From contig NC_052045.1 in assembly GCF_015832195.1 (NCBI RefSeq), positions 1,302,001 through 1,366,000 of the forward strand: 64,000 nucleotides of DNA, read 5' to 3'. Positions 39,341-50,400 of the stretch are shown piece after piece. The stretch is from Motacilla alba alba (lineage: Eukaryota > Chordata > Aves > Passeriformes > Motacillidae). How positions within the stretch are numbered: the first letter of the stretch is position 1; each line of letters begins with the position of its first letter. The translations under genes were made by a program, and so were the position numbers. The notes under the pieces are model-generated. The model was not told the DNA's origin. It did no database searches and saw only the letters and a program-made list of their open reading frames with translations.

Positions 39341-40114
39341 TGCAGGCATGGAAAAGCTCTGCCCTGTCCACCTCCACAACTGCACTCCACAAATGAAGGA
39401 ACAACTGGAAACACTGACTGGGATCAGATATTTCATGTTACTCTGGTCCAAAGGACTGCCACCTGAGGAATTCAGATTTTCTGAAGGGGCCCATGGTAAT
39501 TAGTGACAGCAAAGGGGGAAGGTGCAGCTTCTCCTCGCCCTGAAATAACCACGGGCAGTTCCAGGATTGCTCCTGGTGCTCGTGAACGTGATCACCTGCA
39601 GGCAATCAGATACAACCCTCCTGATCAAATCCACACTCCTGATCCAAATCAAAATGCAAATGTAAACTCGCTCGTCTGCCACCCGGAGTCATAAACAGCC
39701 ACACAATTCCCTGTCTGGAGCAGCAATGATCTGCAATTAACAAATGAGAGCTGAATCACTTTCTCCCAGGTATTTATGCACGGGTTTCAGTGCCACACGC
39801 CCTCCCCTCATCTCACACCCAGATCTAAATGCTCCATCATGGTATATTTAGTGACACATGGACAAAATGCAAATGTGAAATTTAAAGTTATATAAATTAA
39901 ATGATGATCTCCTCAGCAGTGGGACCTGGGAGAAGCTGAAGCTCCCATCAAGTACAGAAATAAGAGATCTGTTTCAAGATGCGTTCAGCAGCTGCAGCTT
40001 CCATCTGGATAACAAAGCACCTACTAGAAATAAATAAATGCACAATTTCCGCAGAGCTCTTCTAGAAACCTGCCACTGCAGTTCATGTTCCTTAGGCATG
40101 TTTAGCCCAGCCAC
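39341..40114. other. Unique spacer between dispersed repeat copies
   Basis: Unique sequence of mixed composition with a few CpGs near 39530-39690. No gene, RNA or named repeat is seen. Confidence 0.5.
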
Positions 40115-40229
40115 CCAAAGTAACTGGGACTTCTGCAGAGGGCTGGGAATTACACCACTTATCCAGTGGATAATGAAAATTAAAATTAAGCAAAAAAATT
40201 TCCACAGAGTCAGGTTGAGACAGACTGGA
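40115..40229 (+). repeat. Dispersed repeat copy B (paired with 38847-38974)
   Basis: Second copy of the ~115-bp sequence, in direct orientation 1.27 kb downstream of copy A. It lacks copy A's 14-base insertion and keeps the extra A after CCAGTGG, so it is the simpler form. One plus frame shows the same short peptide shape as copy A (FHRVRLRQT) but has no longer coding context. The sequences outside the two copies do not match. Confidence 0.85.
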
Positions 40230-43200
40230 ATTTATAAGCAAATGATTAGAAATGATTAAACAATGGAGCTTAGCTTTAAATGGTGTGAAATTACTTCAGG
40301 ACCAGCAGAACTTCATTACTTTCTCTGTTTGTGCATAATGGATTTTTTGGGGTATAATTTCTCTCTTGAAAAGCTCCATAATATTAAAATGTTTTTGATT
40401 AACTAGTCAAGAAGCAAAGCAAACAACAGACATTTTTATATACTGGTATCCAAATAACTCAGGAGAATAACTGGGAGCACAACAAAAACTGAACGGAGCC
40501 AGAAATGCCTTGTAAATATTACAGTAGATGCTTCTGCCAAAACATTGTCAACCAGTACAGATTGCACAGTGCCATAATTACAGTAGATGACATTAAATTA
40601 TTATAAATTAACAGTTTATAGCACAAAGTCATGCATTATGTATTTTATTAAGTAGCTACACAAGTGTGTGAAATGAAGAACTGTGAAATAGTGTAAAAAA
40701 GTGATTGATCTCAACTTTCTCTACCACACAAATCACAAGCTCATTTTTTTCCCCAAGGTTTAAACTCAACACATGTTCTTAGGCAAGAATTGTTGGGAGT
40801 GGGGAGAAACGTGTTAAAGCCTAGAATTGCATTTCTGCAGCTCCATCCAGACATTTCAGTGCCCGTGAGAGCCAGCCCCAGGTCCCATTTCAGCCCCAGC
40901 AGTGAGGATTATCTGCTGTAGGTGAGCACACACATCTGGGCTCGGTGTGTGCATCCATGTGAGAAGCACATTTGTGCCCAGCTGAAACTGATCTCAGGCA
41001 CAGCAACCAATTTCAAACTCAGTTCTCCTAAATTTGTTGTCACTTCTGTGAACCAGGCAGGAGCAGAGCGGTGCTTTGGAGATGCATTAAGTGCTCTGAG
41101 TTTCCAGAATCAAACCTCAGGCCAGCAGAGGCACTCCCAGGAATTAACTGGGCTGTATTTCTCCTCGTCTCAGCTGACAGACTCTTGCAAGGAAGGTTTT
41201 ACATCAAGACAGACACTGCTTTCCTTTAGAGCATCTCTGTATTTTGGCAACGCTTGAGAACATATTTTGGATCAAGCCAAGACACAAAAATGCCAGTTGT
41301 TTATTTTACAGTTTAACATGGCCTAATCTATTTTCTACTTGCAAACATTCACCATTTCTGGTCAACCTCACTTCTAAAAATGACTGCTTTAATTCTGTTA
41401 CAGTGGATTCAGTCTCTGATTAATCTATTAGAGATATTACTAATATAACTTTGATTTATGAGATATAAATACATCTGTTACATATCAGTCAGTGAATTTA
41501 TCCAACAGAAGTTATCTTGCAGAGGAAACGTGCCTTTCCCCAAGGAGCACTCGTGCACAGGCACAGGAGTTGTTACATTTAGGAAACAAATCTGTGACTT
41601 GCCATTTCCTTCCTGCATCAATCTGGTTTATTGGGGATTAGAAAAGGTCCCGTGTGCCATGGCACACACACGGCAAGAACCTGCCCTGCACAGAGCCCAC
41701 AGCATTCCAGATCTGCCAAAGGAGACACCTGGGGAAAGCTGCAGGGGGAGATCTCCCAGGGAACCACCAGAGTCCCATCAAACACAGGAACCCCAACTCA
41801 TAAATGCAAATTATTTGAGATTTTGGAAGTGTTCCAATTGCCTGTTGCTGTTTTTGTCACTCAGGCCTAGGAAGGTTTTGCTTCACCTCGGCCAAACAGC
41901 AAATTATTGCAAAGAACAGATAAATGAACAATAATGGCAGGTGATGAATTACAATCCCAGAGTTAACAGAGCAGCTACACCCAGGCTCCTGTCACAGGAC
42001 ATAACTCCAGCTCACAGAACATTTTGCCATAATCCTACTCCATTTATCAGCAACAGTAGTCACTACATGGAAAAATACACATTTCCTACCTACAAGAAAT
42101 GAAGGCTGTTTGCTCATTTTCATGGAACATGACACTGCAGAGAGGAATTAGTGGCACAAAACACTTCAGAGAAGTGGAAATCCTACTACACAAAACACAG
42201 CTCCTAAGACACAAAAACATTCATGCAAATAAGTCCCTGAAGATCTGTGTCCACCTACAATCATAATTTATAGAACATGAGTACACAAAGAACCTCAGAA
42301 AACCTTTCCCTACTTCAACCCAAACTATTTTTCAAGCTGCTCACACAACTCCAGATCATCATAACCAAACAGGAGCTTAAAAACCATAGACCTCAGAAAA
42401 TAGCTAAAACTCTTTAATTTCACACCTCTGTTTTACCAAATAGTTCCACAAAAGATCTTGGGCAGAGCACATGCAGAAGTGCTCACCTGTTAGTGTTTTA
42501 TTCCTTCCCAAAGTGCTCAGGCTGAAATGCTCCTCCCAGCTGAGGGTGTTTGTAAACTGACTCTGCTCTGGCCACTTGAACACCCCTGAAATCCCTGGTT
42601 TTGGGGAGACCAGAGACATGCTTTTCCTTGGCATGAAAGGTTCCACAATCAGGTTTTGGGCAGCAAATCCAATCTACAGTGCTCTGGGAACTGCAGCCTT
42701 TCCCACAGGTCAGCGAGGTCCCTGAAGCAGGCAGGAGAATTCTCACCTGGGAGATGCCAGGGGAAGGGGAAGCCAGCCCTGGAACCCAGCAGGGCTCCTG
42801 TGGCAGCTCCAGATTGGGCAGCAATCAGCCCAGGCAGCAATCTCTGCACTGACTGGCACTAACAGAACACAATACACGAGCAGATAAAATGGAAGGAACA
42901 CCAAGGAGCTCTCCAGTTTGCACTAAAACTCAGCACCATTTTCTTTTCATCACCTTTTCTTAGTGTTTGATTTCTTTCCTAATGACAGCATAATGCACAC
43001 TGACACCTTTTCATTTCCACATCATCAGAACTTCCCTAAAGGCTCACACTGAAATCTCACGGCAATAATCACAGAGGAATCAAATTAACATCCTAATGAA
43101 TTCTCCATGGACTTGTGCCCCTCTGTGTTTTCCCCATTCTAATCTCCTGTCATAATGGCACCTTAACTGGGTCCCCACAGATTCCTACCAAAATGCTGAT

Positions 43201-43564
43201 GAGCCAGTTCACGTGACACTGCACTGCACTCATCTGAGCAGAGAGGAAGAGGCATTGGAGAAGAACAGAGACCGGAAGGGAACCACTAGATACAGTTATG
43301 ATATCTGGTTTGCTGCTCTGTTTTGGTTTTTTTCCCCATATTATCCCCAAAGAAGTTGGTCTGAAAAAAGCTACCAGGAAGCCCCCTCCAAAATTGTTAT
43401 TATTTAAAACAGTCACCTGGAAAACTGTCAAGCCCTGCAGCACAAGAGTGCGTGCCAGAGCTGCTCAGAGAGAAGACCCTGCATTTCTGACCACACAGGG
43501 CTCTCACAGTCAGTGCCTTTATTCGTGAAGAAACACAAACTCTTTGACCGCACCAGCCCATTTC
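40230..43564. other. Unique non-coding stretch, AT-rich at its start
   Basis: The part from 40260 to 40720 is AT-rich with several TAATTA/ATTA words and no repeats. Later sequence is mixed. Open frames are short, including one of about 158 codons at 41458-41934 without a recognisable domain. No gene is called. Confidence 0.5.
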
Positions 43565-43876
43565 TGTGGCCACAGGGGCTGCTCAAACACCACCGGATTG
43601 TAAAGAGCATTCCGTTATCATCTTATTGCAAAAGTTTCCTACCTTCTTGGTGATTCCTCACGGGCAGCTCCTCACAGCAGCGACTCCCTCTTCTTCACAG
43701 GACAAACAGCACCAAAGCCCCAAACCCGCCCTTTTATAGCACTCCCCTCATTGGACACAGCTGAGGCTTGTTAAGGGCAGGCCTGCTCCTAATCTGGGTA
43801 ATTAGCACAGCTGCAGCTCCTTAGGGGTGAGATTGCCTCCTGCACTACCTGTGCTTTCTTACATTCCCTGCCCCCA
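43565..43876 (-). mobile_element. Solo LTR of an endogenous retrovirus with intact promoter-like signals
   Basis: Read on the minus strand this ~312-base block has LTR organisation. It has a TGGGGGCAGG start (plus 43867-43876), then a CCAAT box (plus 43750-43754), and a TATAAAAG box 12 bases further on (plus 43731-43738). A transcribed leader with a splice-donor-like AAG/GTAGGA at plus 43641-43642 follows. Next is AATAAG (plus 43622-43627), one base from the polyadenylation signal, and an end in GGCCACA near plus 43565. AAATG occurs within a few bases outside both ends and may be a target-site duplication. The sequence resembles an LTR family I associate with songbirds, but that is memory, not a search. 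No viral internal region is adjacent. A cellular TATA promoter with a non-coding first exon is the alternative. Confidence 0.72.
43731..43754 (-). promoter_or_regulatory. CCAAT and TATA boxes of the minus-strand LTR
   Basis: On the minus strand, CCAAT (plus 43750-43754) precedes TATAAAAG (plus 43731-43738). Initiation would be expected some 25-30 bases beyond the TATA, near plus 43700-43706. Both motifs are exact. Whether the promoter is still active cannot be told from sequence. Confidence 0.6.
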
Positions 43877-46800
43877 CTGCATTTTACTCAAAGTATTCAA
43901 AGTTTTAAAAAAAACTCTGCTGGTAGCAAAAGTATTGTTTTAATGATAACACCTGAAAAAATCCTTCTTTATGGGATGAATCTGTGGAACTCTCCTGCCT
44001 GGACAGTCCTAAGCCACAACACACCAAATCCTACAGAGCATGAATGCAACGGCAAATCTCCAAATGTGCTGATGCTATTTGGCCCTAAGTATTATTTGCA
44101 GAGACATTCTTCACATAAATATTTCATTTTGCTGTCTATACACACAGCTTTTAGCATACTGATTGTCTTAATGTCAGCTCAGGCCTCTAGGTGCTTTTGC
44201 AGTGCGAGCCACAGATGCACTGAAAGCTGGAAAAATATTTATTATGAATAATTTGCGGCAAGTTTTACGATTTGTTTTGAAACCAACTGTTCCCAAAGAC
44301 TCACAATTCAGAGCTGTTTGACAAACAGTGAAATAATACCAGTGAATAAGTCCCTGGACATTATTCCAGTGTGGGCTGAGACCATGACCAGTTTGGAGAG
44401 GGGCTGGGGCAGAGGACAGGAGGTAAGGGAAACAGGAGAGATTTCAAAGTGATCTTTCCTTTCTTTACTCTGTTGCCTTGAAAAAAGAAAAAAAAAATCC
44501 TTTCTTCTCTCTTCTACCATTTGTATTTAGTCCAAAAGCAAGCCAAATTCAGGGCAAGGGTTAAAAGGAGTTAAGGGTTCATTCACCTTTGACTCCATGA
44601 GTGAAGATGCTTAATTATTACAGGTAACATGGCTCTTGGTCTGAAGTCATTTCTGCTTTCTGCTGCCATATTTTAGTAGAAATCCTTAAAGGTAACATTA
44701 AAAATACTGTGGTGCCTGTTGCTCCTCAAGCACAAAATCTGATCTCTGCTCGTGACCACAGCAGCTCTTCTGTGCAGCTGCAGTTCCACAACTGGGATGG
44801 CACCAACACAATTCCATCAGTGCAGCTGAAGGGTAGGCAGAGAGAAGCACAGAACACAGACAGGAAGGCTCTGCTGTGATTGGAGTTTTTGCTTGTTTTC
44901 ATTATATATTTGTTATTTCTTTTGGGTTGGAGGTTTAAAGGAAAAGCGAGAACACCTCTGTCCACAGGCTGGCTGGGGTATGAAACTCGCCCCTGCGAGG
45001 ATTGTTGCTGCATCACAGGAACTGAACTCTGCTGAAATGTCACCAACATGTTGTCATGATTAATACAGTGACTGAATTGAATCAGATTTGCAACTGGAAA
45101 AGGCAGAACTCCTGTTTCCAGCCTTGGAACATTCACTGTGCTATCACTGCTGCTAATGCTGCTAAGTCTCATTTATAAAACAAAATTTGTTTGTTTCTTT
45201 AATGAACATATGGGAATTTAATTATAACAAAGCTGATGCACACAAAAATTTTCAAAGAGCATTACATATACAGCAAGAAGTGTACTCAGTTTCAGCTCCC
45301 CAGTTCTGCATACAGTGACATCAGATGAATTTGTATTCCATTTCTGAACTCAGACATATGCATCACAATTTCTTGTAATCAAGATATATAAAGGTTACAA
45401 CCATCTGCTTCTCAGACTGCCTTGCTAAGTTATAAGACAAACCCAAGTTTTGAATTTTCATTGCATTTAAAGGGCTGATTTATTGATATTTGGGAAAAAG
45501 AAAAGAACCCACCCCAAAAACAACAAAGGTCAAATCAATAGCTAAGAACAGCTATAATGGTGTTTGTGGTGAAGTGAAAACATGACTGATAAGGTTGGAA
45601 AGCTCAGTACTTGAATATTCTCTTACACCTGTGTTCCTGGGAAGGCTTCTTCCTGCTGTGGAATTGGCTCAGCACTGCTCTTAACCTCTGCAAGACCCAA
45701 CTCAAGAAAACAAAGCAAAGCAAGTCTGCAGCAAAAGCACAAAAAATGAACTATTAAAAAAAGAACTATTAAAATGAAACCCCTTCTCTGAAGAACCAGT
45801 TAAAAGGAGAGCAAACCGATGTAAATCATTAACTGGGGTCATGCAGAATCAGCTCTCTCGTTAAAACGTGGCAATTAAGAAAGCAGAAAATGCCACATGA
45901 AAGGCAACCTGCGTTCCTCCCTTTGCAAAGTGCTCCCATGATATACTTTTTAAAGAATAATTACATAATTGGCCCATATGCTGCACGGAATACAATTGGA
46001 CCTTGATTTTGCTTCTGATTCCTGATTGCTGCCACAGTTAGCACTGGCAGCTCGGTGATTGAAATGTTCCTCAGACAGACAGAACACAAATGTGTACTTC
46101 TCTGAGTAACACATTTTGTTGCTAATTATTTGCCTTATGTCAGTTGATAATTTAGGATATACAGAGGACACATTTCCCAATTAATCTCCCAGAACCCTGA
46201 AGCGTGATTTTCTCTTGTATACAACAGCTGGCATTTTCAACTACAGAAACTAAAGCAGGAATACAAAGTCCCTCCAAGATACCTTGAAAACAGTAATATT
46301 GAGCATTGAAACTCCCTGTTACTAAAAACAAATCATTTCCAACCCAAATAATGCAGTTTTAGATTAATGAAAGGGATGGACCAACGAGGAATGAGCACTC
46401 CCTTCTCAAGAGCAGTGGAATTTGTGCTTTGAGAGGATCACAACTCTGAGGCTGAAGGGTTTTACAAACCTGAAAGGTTTCCAGCTACACCAGGCACGAC
46501 ATCCACGATGGCCAGAGATAAGATTTCTAAAGCACTAAGTAGTCACACCTCTAAAAAGTGGCTACTTTTGGTATTTGCTGCTAAAACTGATGAAGAGGGA
46601 TGAGAAAAACTATGGGGTGTGAAGAGGATTTATGCAGCTTTCTCTAAGCAAAACTCAGCCAATTTCCTTGTCTGTAAGTAGTCATTTTTGCTAGATCTAG
46701 CCAGGTTTTACCTCCAAGTGTCAATTTGATGAAGCCAGTCTGAAAATGGTTTTTATCAGCTTTATAATAGAATTTCTAGTCAGGGGCAGAAAGGTGTACA

Positions 46801-46950
46801 CACATTTTCACTTACTACAGATCAGCCTGAAACACTGAATTTCAGATTTTGTGTCCCTTTACTTCAGGCCAACACCACGATTCTGAGTTTTCCACATCTC
46901 CCTGGAGTGTATCAGACTCCCAGCTGGTCTGGAGGTGTCTCAGCCTTTCC
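43877..46950. other. Unique non-coding stretch
   Basis: AT-rich unique sequence with a short A-run near 44480-44497. Open frames are short (the longest about 148 codons on the minus strand at 44726-45172) and resemble nothing known. No gene is called. Confidence 0.5.
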
Positions 46951-47400
46951 TGTGTGGTTCTGTTTGAGGGTCCCCAGGACGAGGGAAGAGATGAGAATCT
47001 TGACTCCATGTTTCAGAAGGTTGATTTATTATATTATGATCTATTATGATTATATTATGATTATATATATTATTATATTATGATATATATGATATTAAAA
47101 ATGCTATACTAAAACTATACTAAAGAATAGAGAGAGAGGATTCATCAGAAGGCTGGAAAGGAACAGAAAGGAATGATAACAAAAGCTCCTGACTGAGCAG
47201 AGCCTCGACACAGCTGGACCAATGATTGGTCATCAAGCAGAAACAATTCCTGTGAGACCAATCCAAGACGCCCCTGTTGGTAAATCCTCCCCAGACCACA
47301 TTCCACACCACCAGATGGTTACAGTTCACATTTCCTCTCTGAGGCTTCTCAGGAGAAAAAAATCCTGGCAAAGGGATTTCCATGAAATATCACAGTGACA
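46951..47400 (-). mobile_element. Solo LTR of an endogenous retrovirus (copy 2, inverted relative to copy 1)
   Basis: The reverse complement matches 15075-15465 throughout: TGTCAC start (plus 47395-47400), GAGAAGCCTCAGAG, ACCAACAGG, GTCCAGCTGTGTCGA, CCAGCCTTCTGATGAATCCT, an AT core, then GATTCTCATCTCTTCCCT and a GGGACCCTC-type end. Copy 2 is longer mainly because its AT core (plus about 47028-47096) has grown into TATTATGA/ATATAT repeats, compared with about 35 bases in copy 1. The outer end is uncertain: TGTTTGAG at 46961 and TGTGTGG at 46951 are both possible. I find no convincing target-site duplication and no internal viral sequence. Short frames across it are remnants of LTR sequence, not genes. 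Confidence 0.82.
47028..47096. repeat. AT-rich microsatellite inside LTR copy 2
   Basis: Irregular TATTATGA and ATATAT words fill about 70 bases at the position of the shorter AT core in the related LTR at 15 kb. Expansion by slippage after insertion is the simplest reading. Confidence 0.85.
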
Positions 47401-50400
47401 CCGTGGAACGTGGCCACTTTCCCCAGTGCCTCCCGGTGCCTGGGACAGGCTGTGCCCCGGGGACAAAGCAAGGCTCGTGCTCCTCGTGGGAGCTGGGAAG
47501 GAGCAGATCCAGGGAGAGAGCGAGCACCCAAACTCCTGCACCCGTGGCTGAGGAACCCTGACCTCTGGCCATTGCAATGCTGATACTCTTCCCCCCTTTT
47601 CACAGGTAGGAAAAGAGTTGTGGGAAGAGATTTGCACGGCCCTTGATTTGAAAAAACCCAACATTGCTCTGGCTCAATTTACACCTCAGAATCCAAATGT
47701 GACGCTCAAATACACTGCATGTGCCTCAAGGTCTTCAGATGCAGATCCAGCCTATCAGGGGTGCTACCAACGCTGGAATTTCAGCAGACAGACAGTTTAG
47801 TTTTATCTCAGATTATTTATTTCTTTCCCATCTCCTGTTTTAAAGTCTGGCAACCTGACCTTTTTTTTTTTTAATTAATTTATTCTGTTGCTATGGTGAC
47901 AGCTCAGGGGTCAATCAGCAGCAGAAGAGGAAGGAACACCTTCCTGTAGGCAGCTGCAGAAAGGCAACATTCTCTAGGTGCAACAATTAAGAAATTGGAT
48001 TCATTTTGAGGAAATTAATACATACCCTCACAGTAAGAAGTCCAAATGATGTTTAACTCCCTACAACATTTATTTCTGTCATCAGAGTGCACGTGGCTAA
48101 GGAAATGCAACCGTCTGAACCAAGCACTTGGATGCAGGGTCTCTCCCAGGCCTGGGGAGAGGAGACTGCTGTGGAGGAGATGGGACAGGGCAGGTGAAAT
48201 TTTCAATTGCTTTTGCTCCACTTCTGTCCCATTTTAGTAGGTGTGTAGTGGGGGAATGCCTGGAACTCCAATAAAATAGTGGGATGGCTGCTGGCTGAGC
48301 CAGCTGTGAACACCAAGAAGTCTTTCCATCAATCCAACGGCCCCATTCATGAAGGGCTCCAGAGCAAGGCTGAATTGGAAACCCCCAGAAATGGGCCAGG
48401 CCAGCAAGGGCAGAGCTGTGGCTGGAGGATGATGCTGTCATGGGGCAGGCTGAGACCTCTCCCTCCTGCCCAGCACTTCATTCCACTGCCGTCCCCTTTT
48501 CACTGCACTGTTTTGGATCAGGAGAAGACACAACATTGAACTCAGCCAACAGCTCTCAACACTCCAGCAGATTTTCTCCACTGGATCATTTACTTTTAGT
48601 ACTCACCATTAGAGGAAATCCAGCAAAATATTGAATAAAAGTTTAATACTTCTATTTTTTGTATTTTGAGACCCAAGTTTTGCACTTCTCTCACGACCTT
48701 AAGTTTAATGCATTTTTCCTTATATTTAAATATTTTACCATTCTTATTCTTGCAGATATCCTGAAGAAATAATCTGACTTGTTTGCACTATTCTTTATGC
48801 TCACCCACTAATCATTTTCTTTTGCTTTATTAATTCAATTTAATTAAGTTACAATATCATTACTGCTAACAATTTCTGAAACATTTCAAATTTCTCTGTT
48901 AAATGATTCCCTATATATTACATGGATACTTAAAATACTTAAAATCTTAGTGCATTTTAATATTCCCTCAACATCAGCTGCTTCACAACCAAACTTTTGT
49001 TTCTTTCTTTCCTCTTAACGTGTCTGTTCAGATAATATTGTTATCACTAGTTCCTACATGCTCCTTTATTTATGAGACTTGTCTTTTTCACAGGATTAGC
49101 TCTCAAATAGCCATGGATTGTTCCACAAATTCTCTCACTAAGGAATGCAGTATTGTCATCCAAAAATATATCTGAAATGATAGAGTTATCACCATCAAAA
49201 TCTCCAGAATAAAATTCCCCCACGATCAAAGTTCTGGCTCTCTTGCAGCCTTTTTTTCTTCTAAATCAGCAATGCATTTTGCTATCTGCTTTTCCTAACT
49301 GCCCTCCAGGGTTTTAGTAACTGGATTGCTTTATTGTTCTTATCTATGAAAGCCTTCTATGTATCAGCCAAAACACAGAGTGATTTCACTGCAACTGCCC
49401 CACACCAGCACCAAAACATTCCCTTGCTTCTTCTTGTCCATCCCACAACAGATTTTATGGTTTTCAATGTTAAATTTTTAGTGATTTTTCTTCCTGGAGA
49501 AGCTCTGATTTCTGTTTAGCAGACTGCATTTGGTATGGCCCTCTGGACAGAACGAGGTGATTTTCCCCTTCACTTCTTCATTAATTCTAACAGGTTAAGC
49601 ATTAAGGTTGGGCTGTATCTTTATTTTTCCTTCACATCTAGCCTAGAACTGTGAGCTCCATAACTCACACCAGCCAGCTGTGTCCCCTCAGGACCCCTGG
49701 GTGCCTCTGACCAGCAGAGCCACCAATGTCCCTTCCCTCAGGAATGCCAAATCCCTCAAACCCTGAGCCTGCAGGGTCATCTCCATCCTTCATCCTTCAA
49801 CCCCACCAGGGAAGGACTCCAGGCAGAGACTGAGATGAGGATGAGGATGAAGGCACTGCCAAGGACTCTGGAAACTGCAGCTATTGGAGCAGTGGAGGGA
49901 ATGCAAAGGGAATAAACTGCTCCAGGATGCTCCCCCAGGAGCAGCAGCACTTTGATTCCAGGGCATGGTGAGCACGGGAGCTGCTGTGCTGGAGGCTGAT
50001 GGAAACACAGCACAGAGGGTGAAAACCCCAGCTGGTGCTCCACATGACCTCAGCACAGGGGATGTGCCACGGCTCCGGGTGTAAAGAGTTGCCTTTGCTG
50101 CTGGTTTTATCACAAAATGTGCCCCTTCAAGCCTTTTGTGGGGTGAGGAAGGTCCCTGGGGGATGGAGAGCTCACCCCTCTTGCCAGCCAACGGAACCCC
50201 CAAAACATGGGATGTACAAAGGAACCAGCCACTCCTTTGAGCCTTGTCCTGCTCAATCACTAAATCCTGCAGATTAATTTCCACCATCAACGTGAACATG
50301 CTCAGCAGAGCCAAATCCCACGGAAATATCATCCCATGTGCTTTGCTGTGCTCCTCAACGTGCTTCAGCTGCGGGGAGACAAGAACTTGTGCACCCAAGT

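Noticed and set aside
38898..39503. Overlapping long frames on both strands around 39 kb
   Set aside because: Explained by a 32-bp stop-free repeat that is open in every frame.
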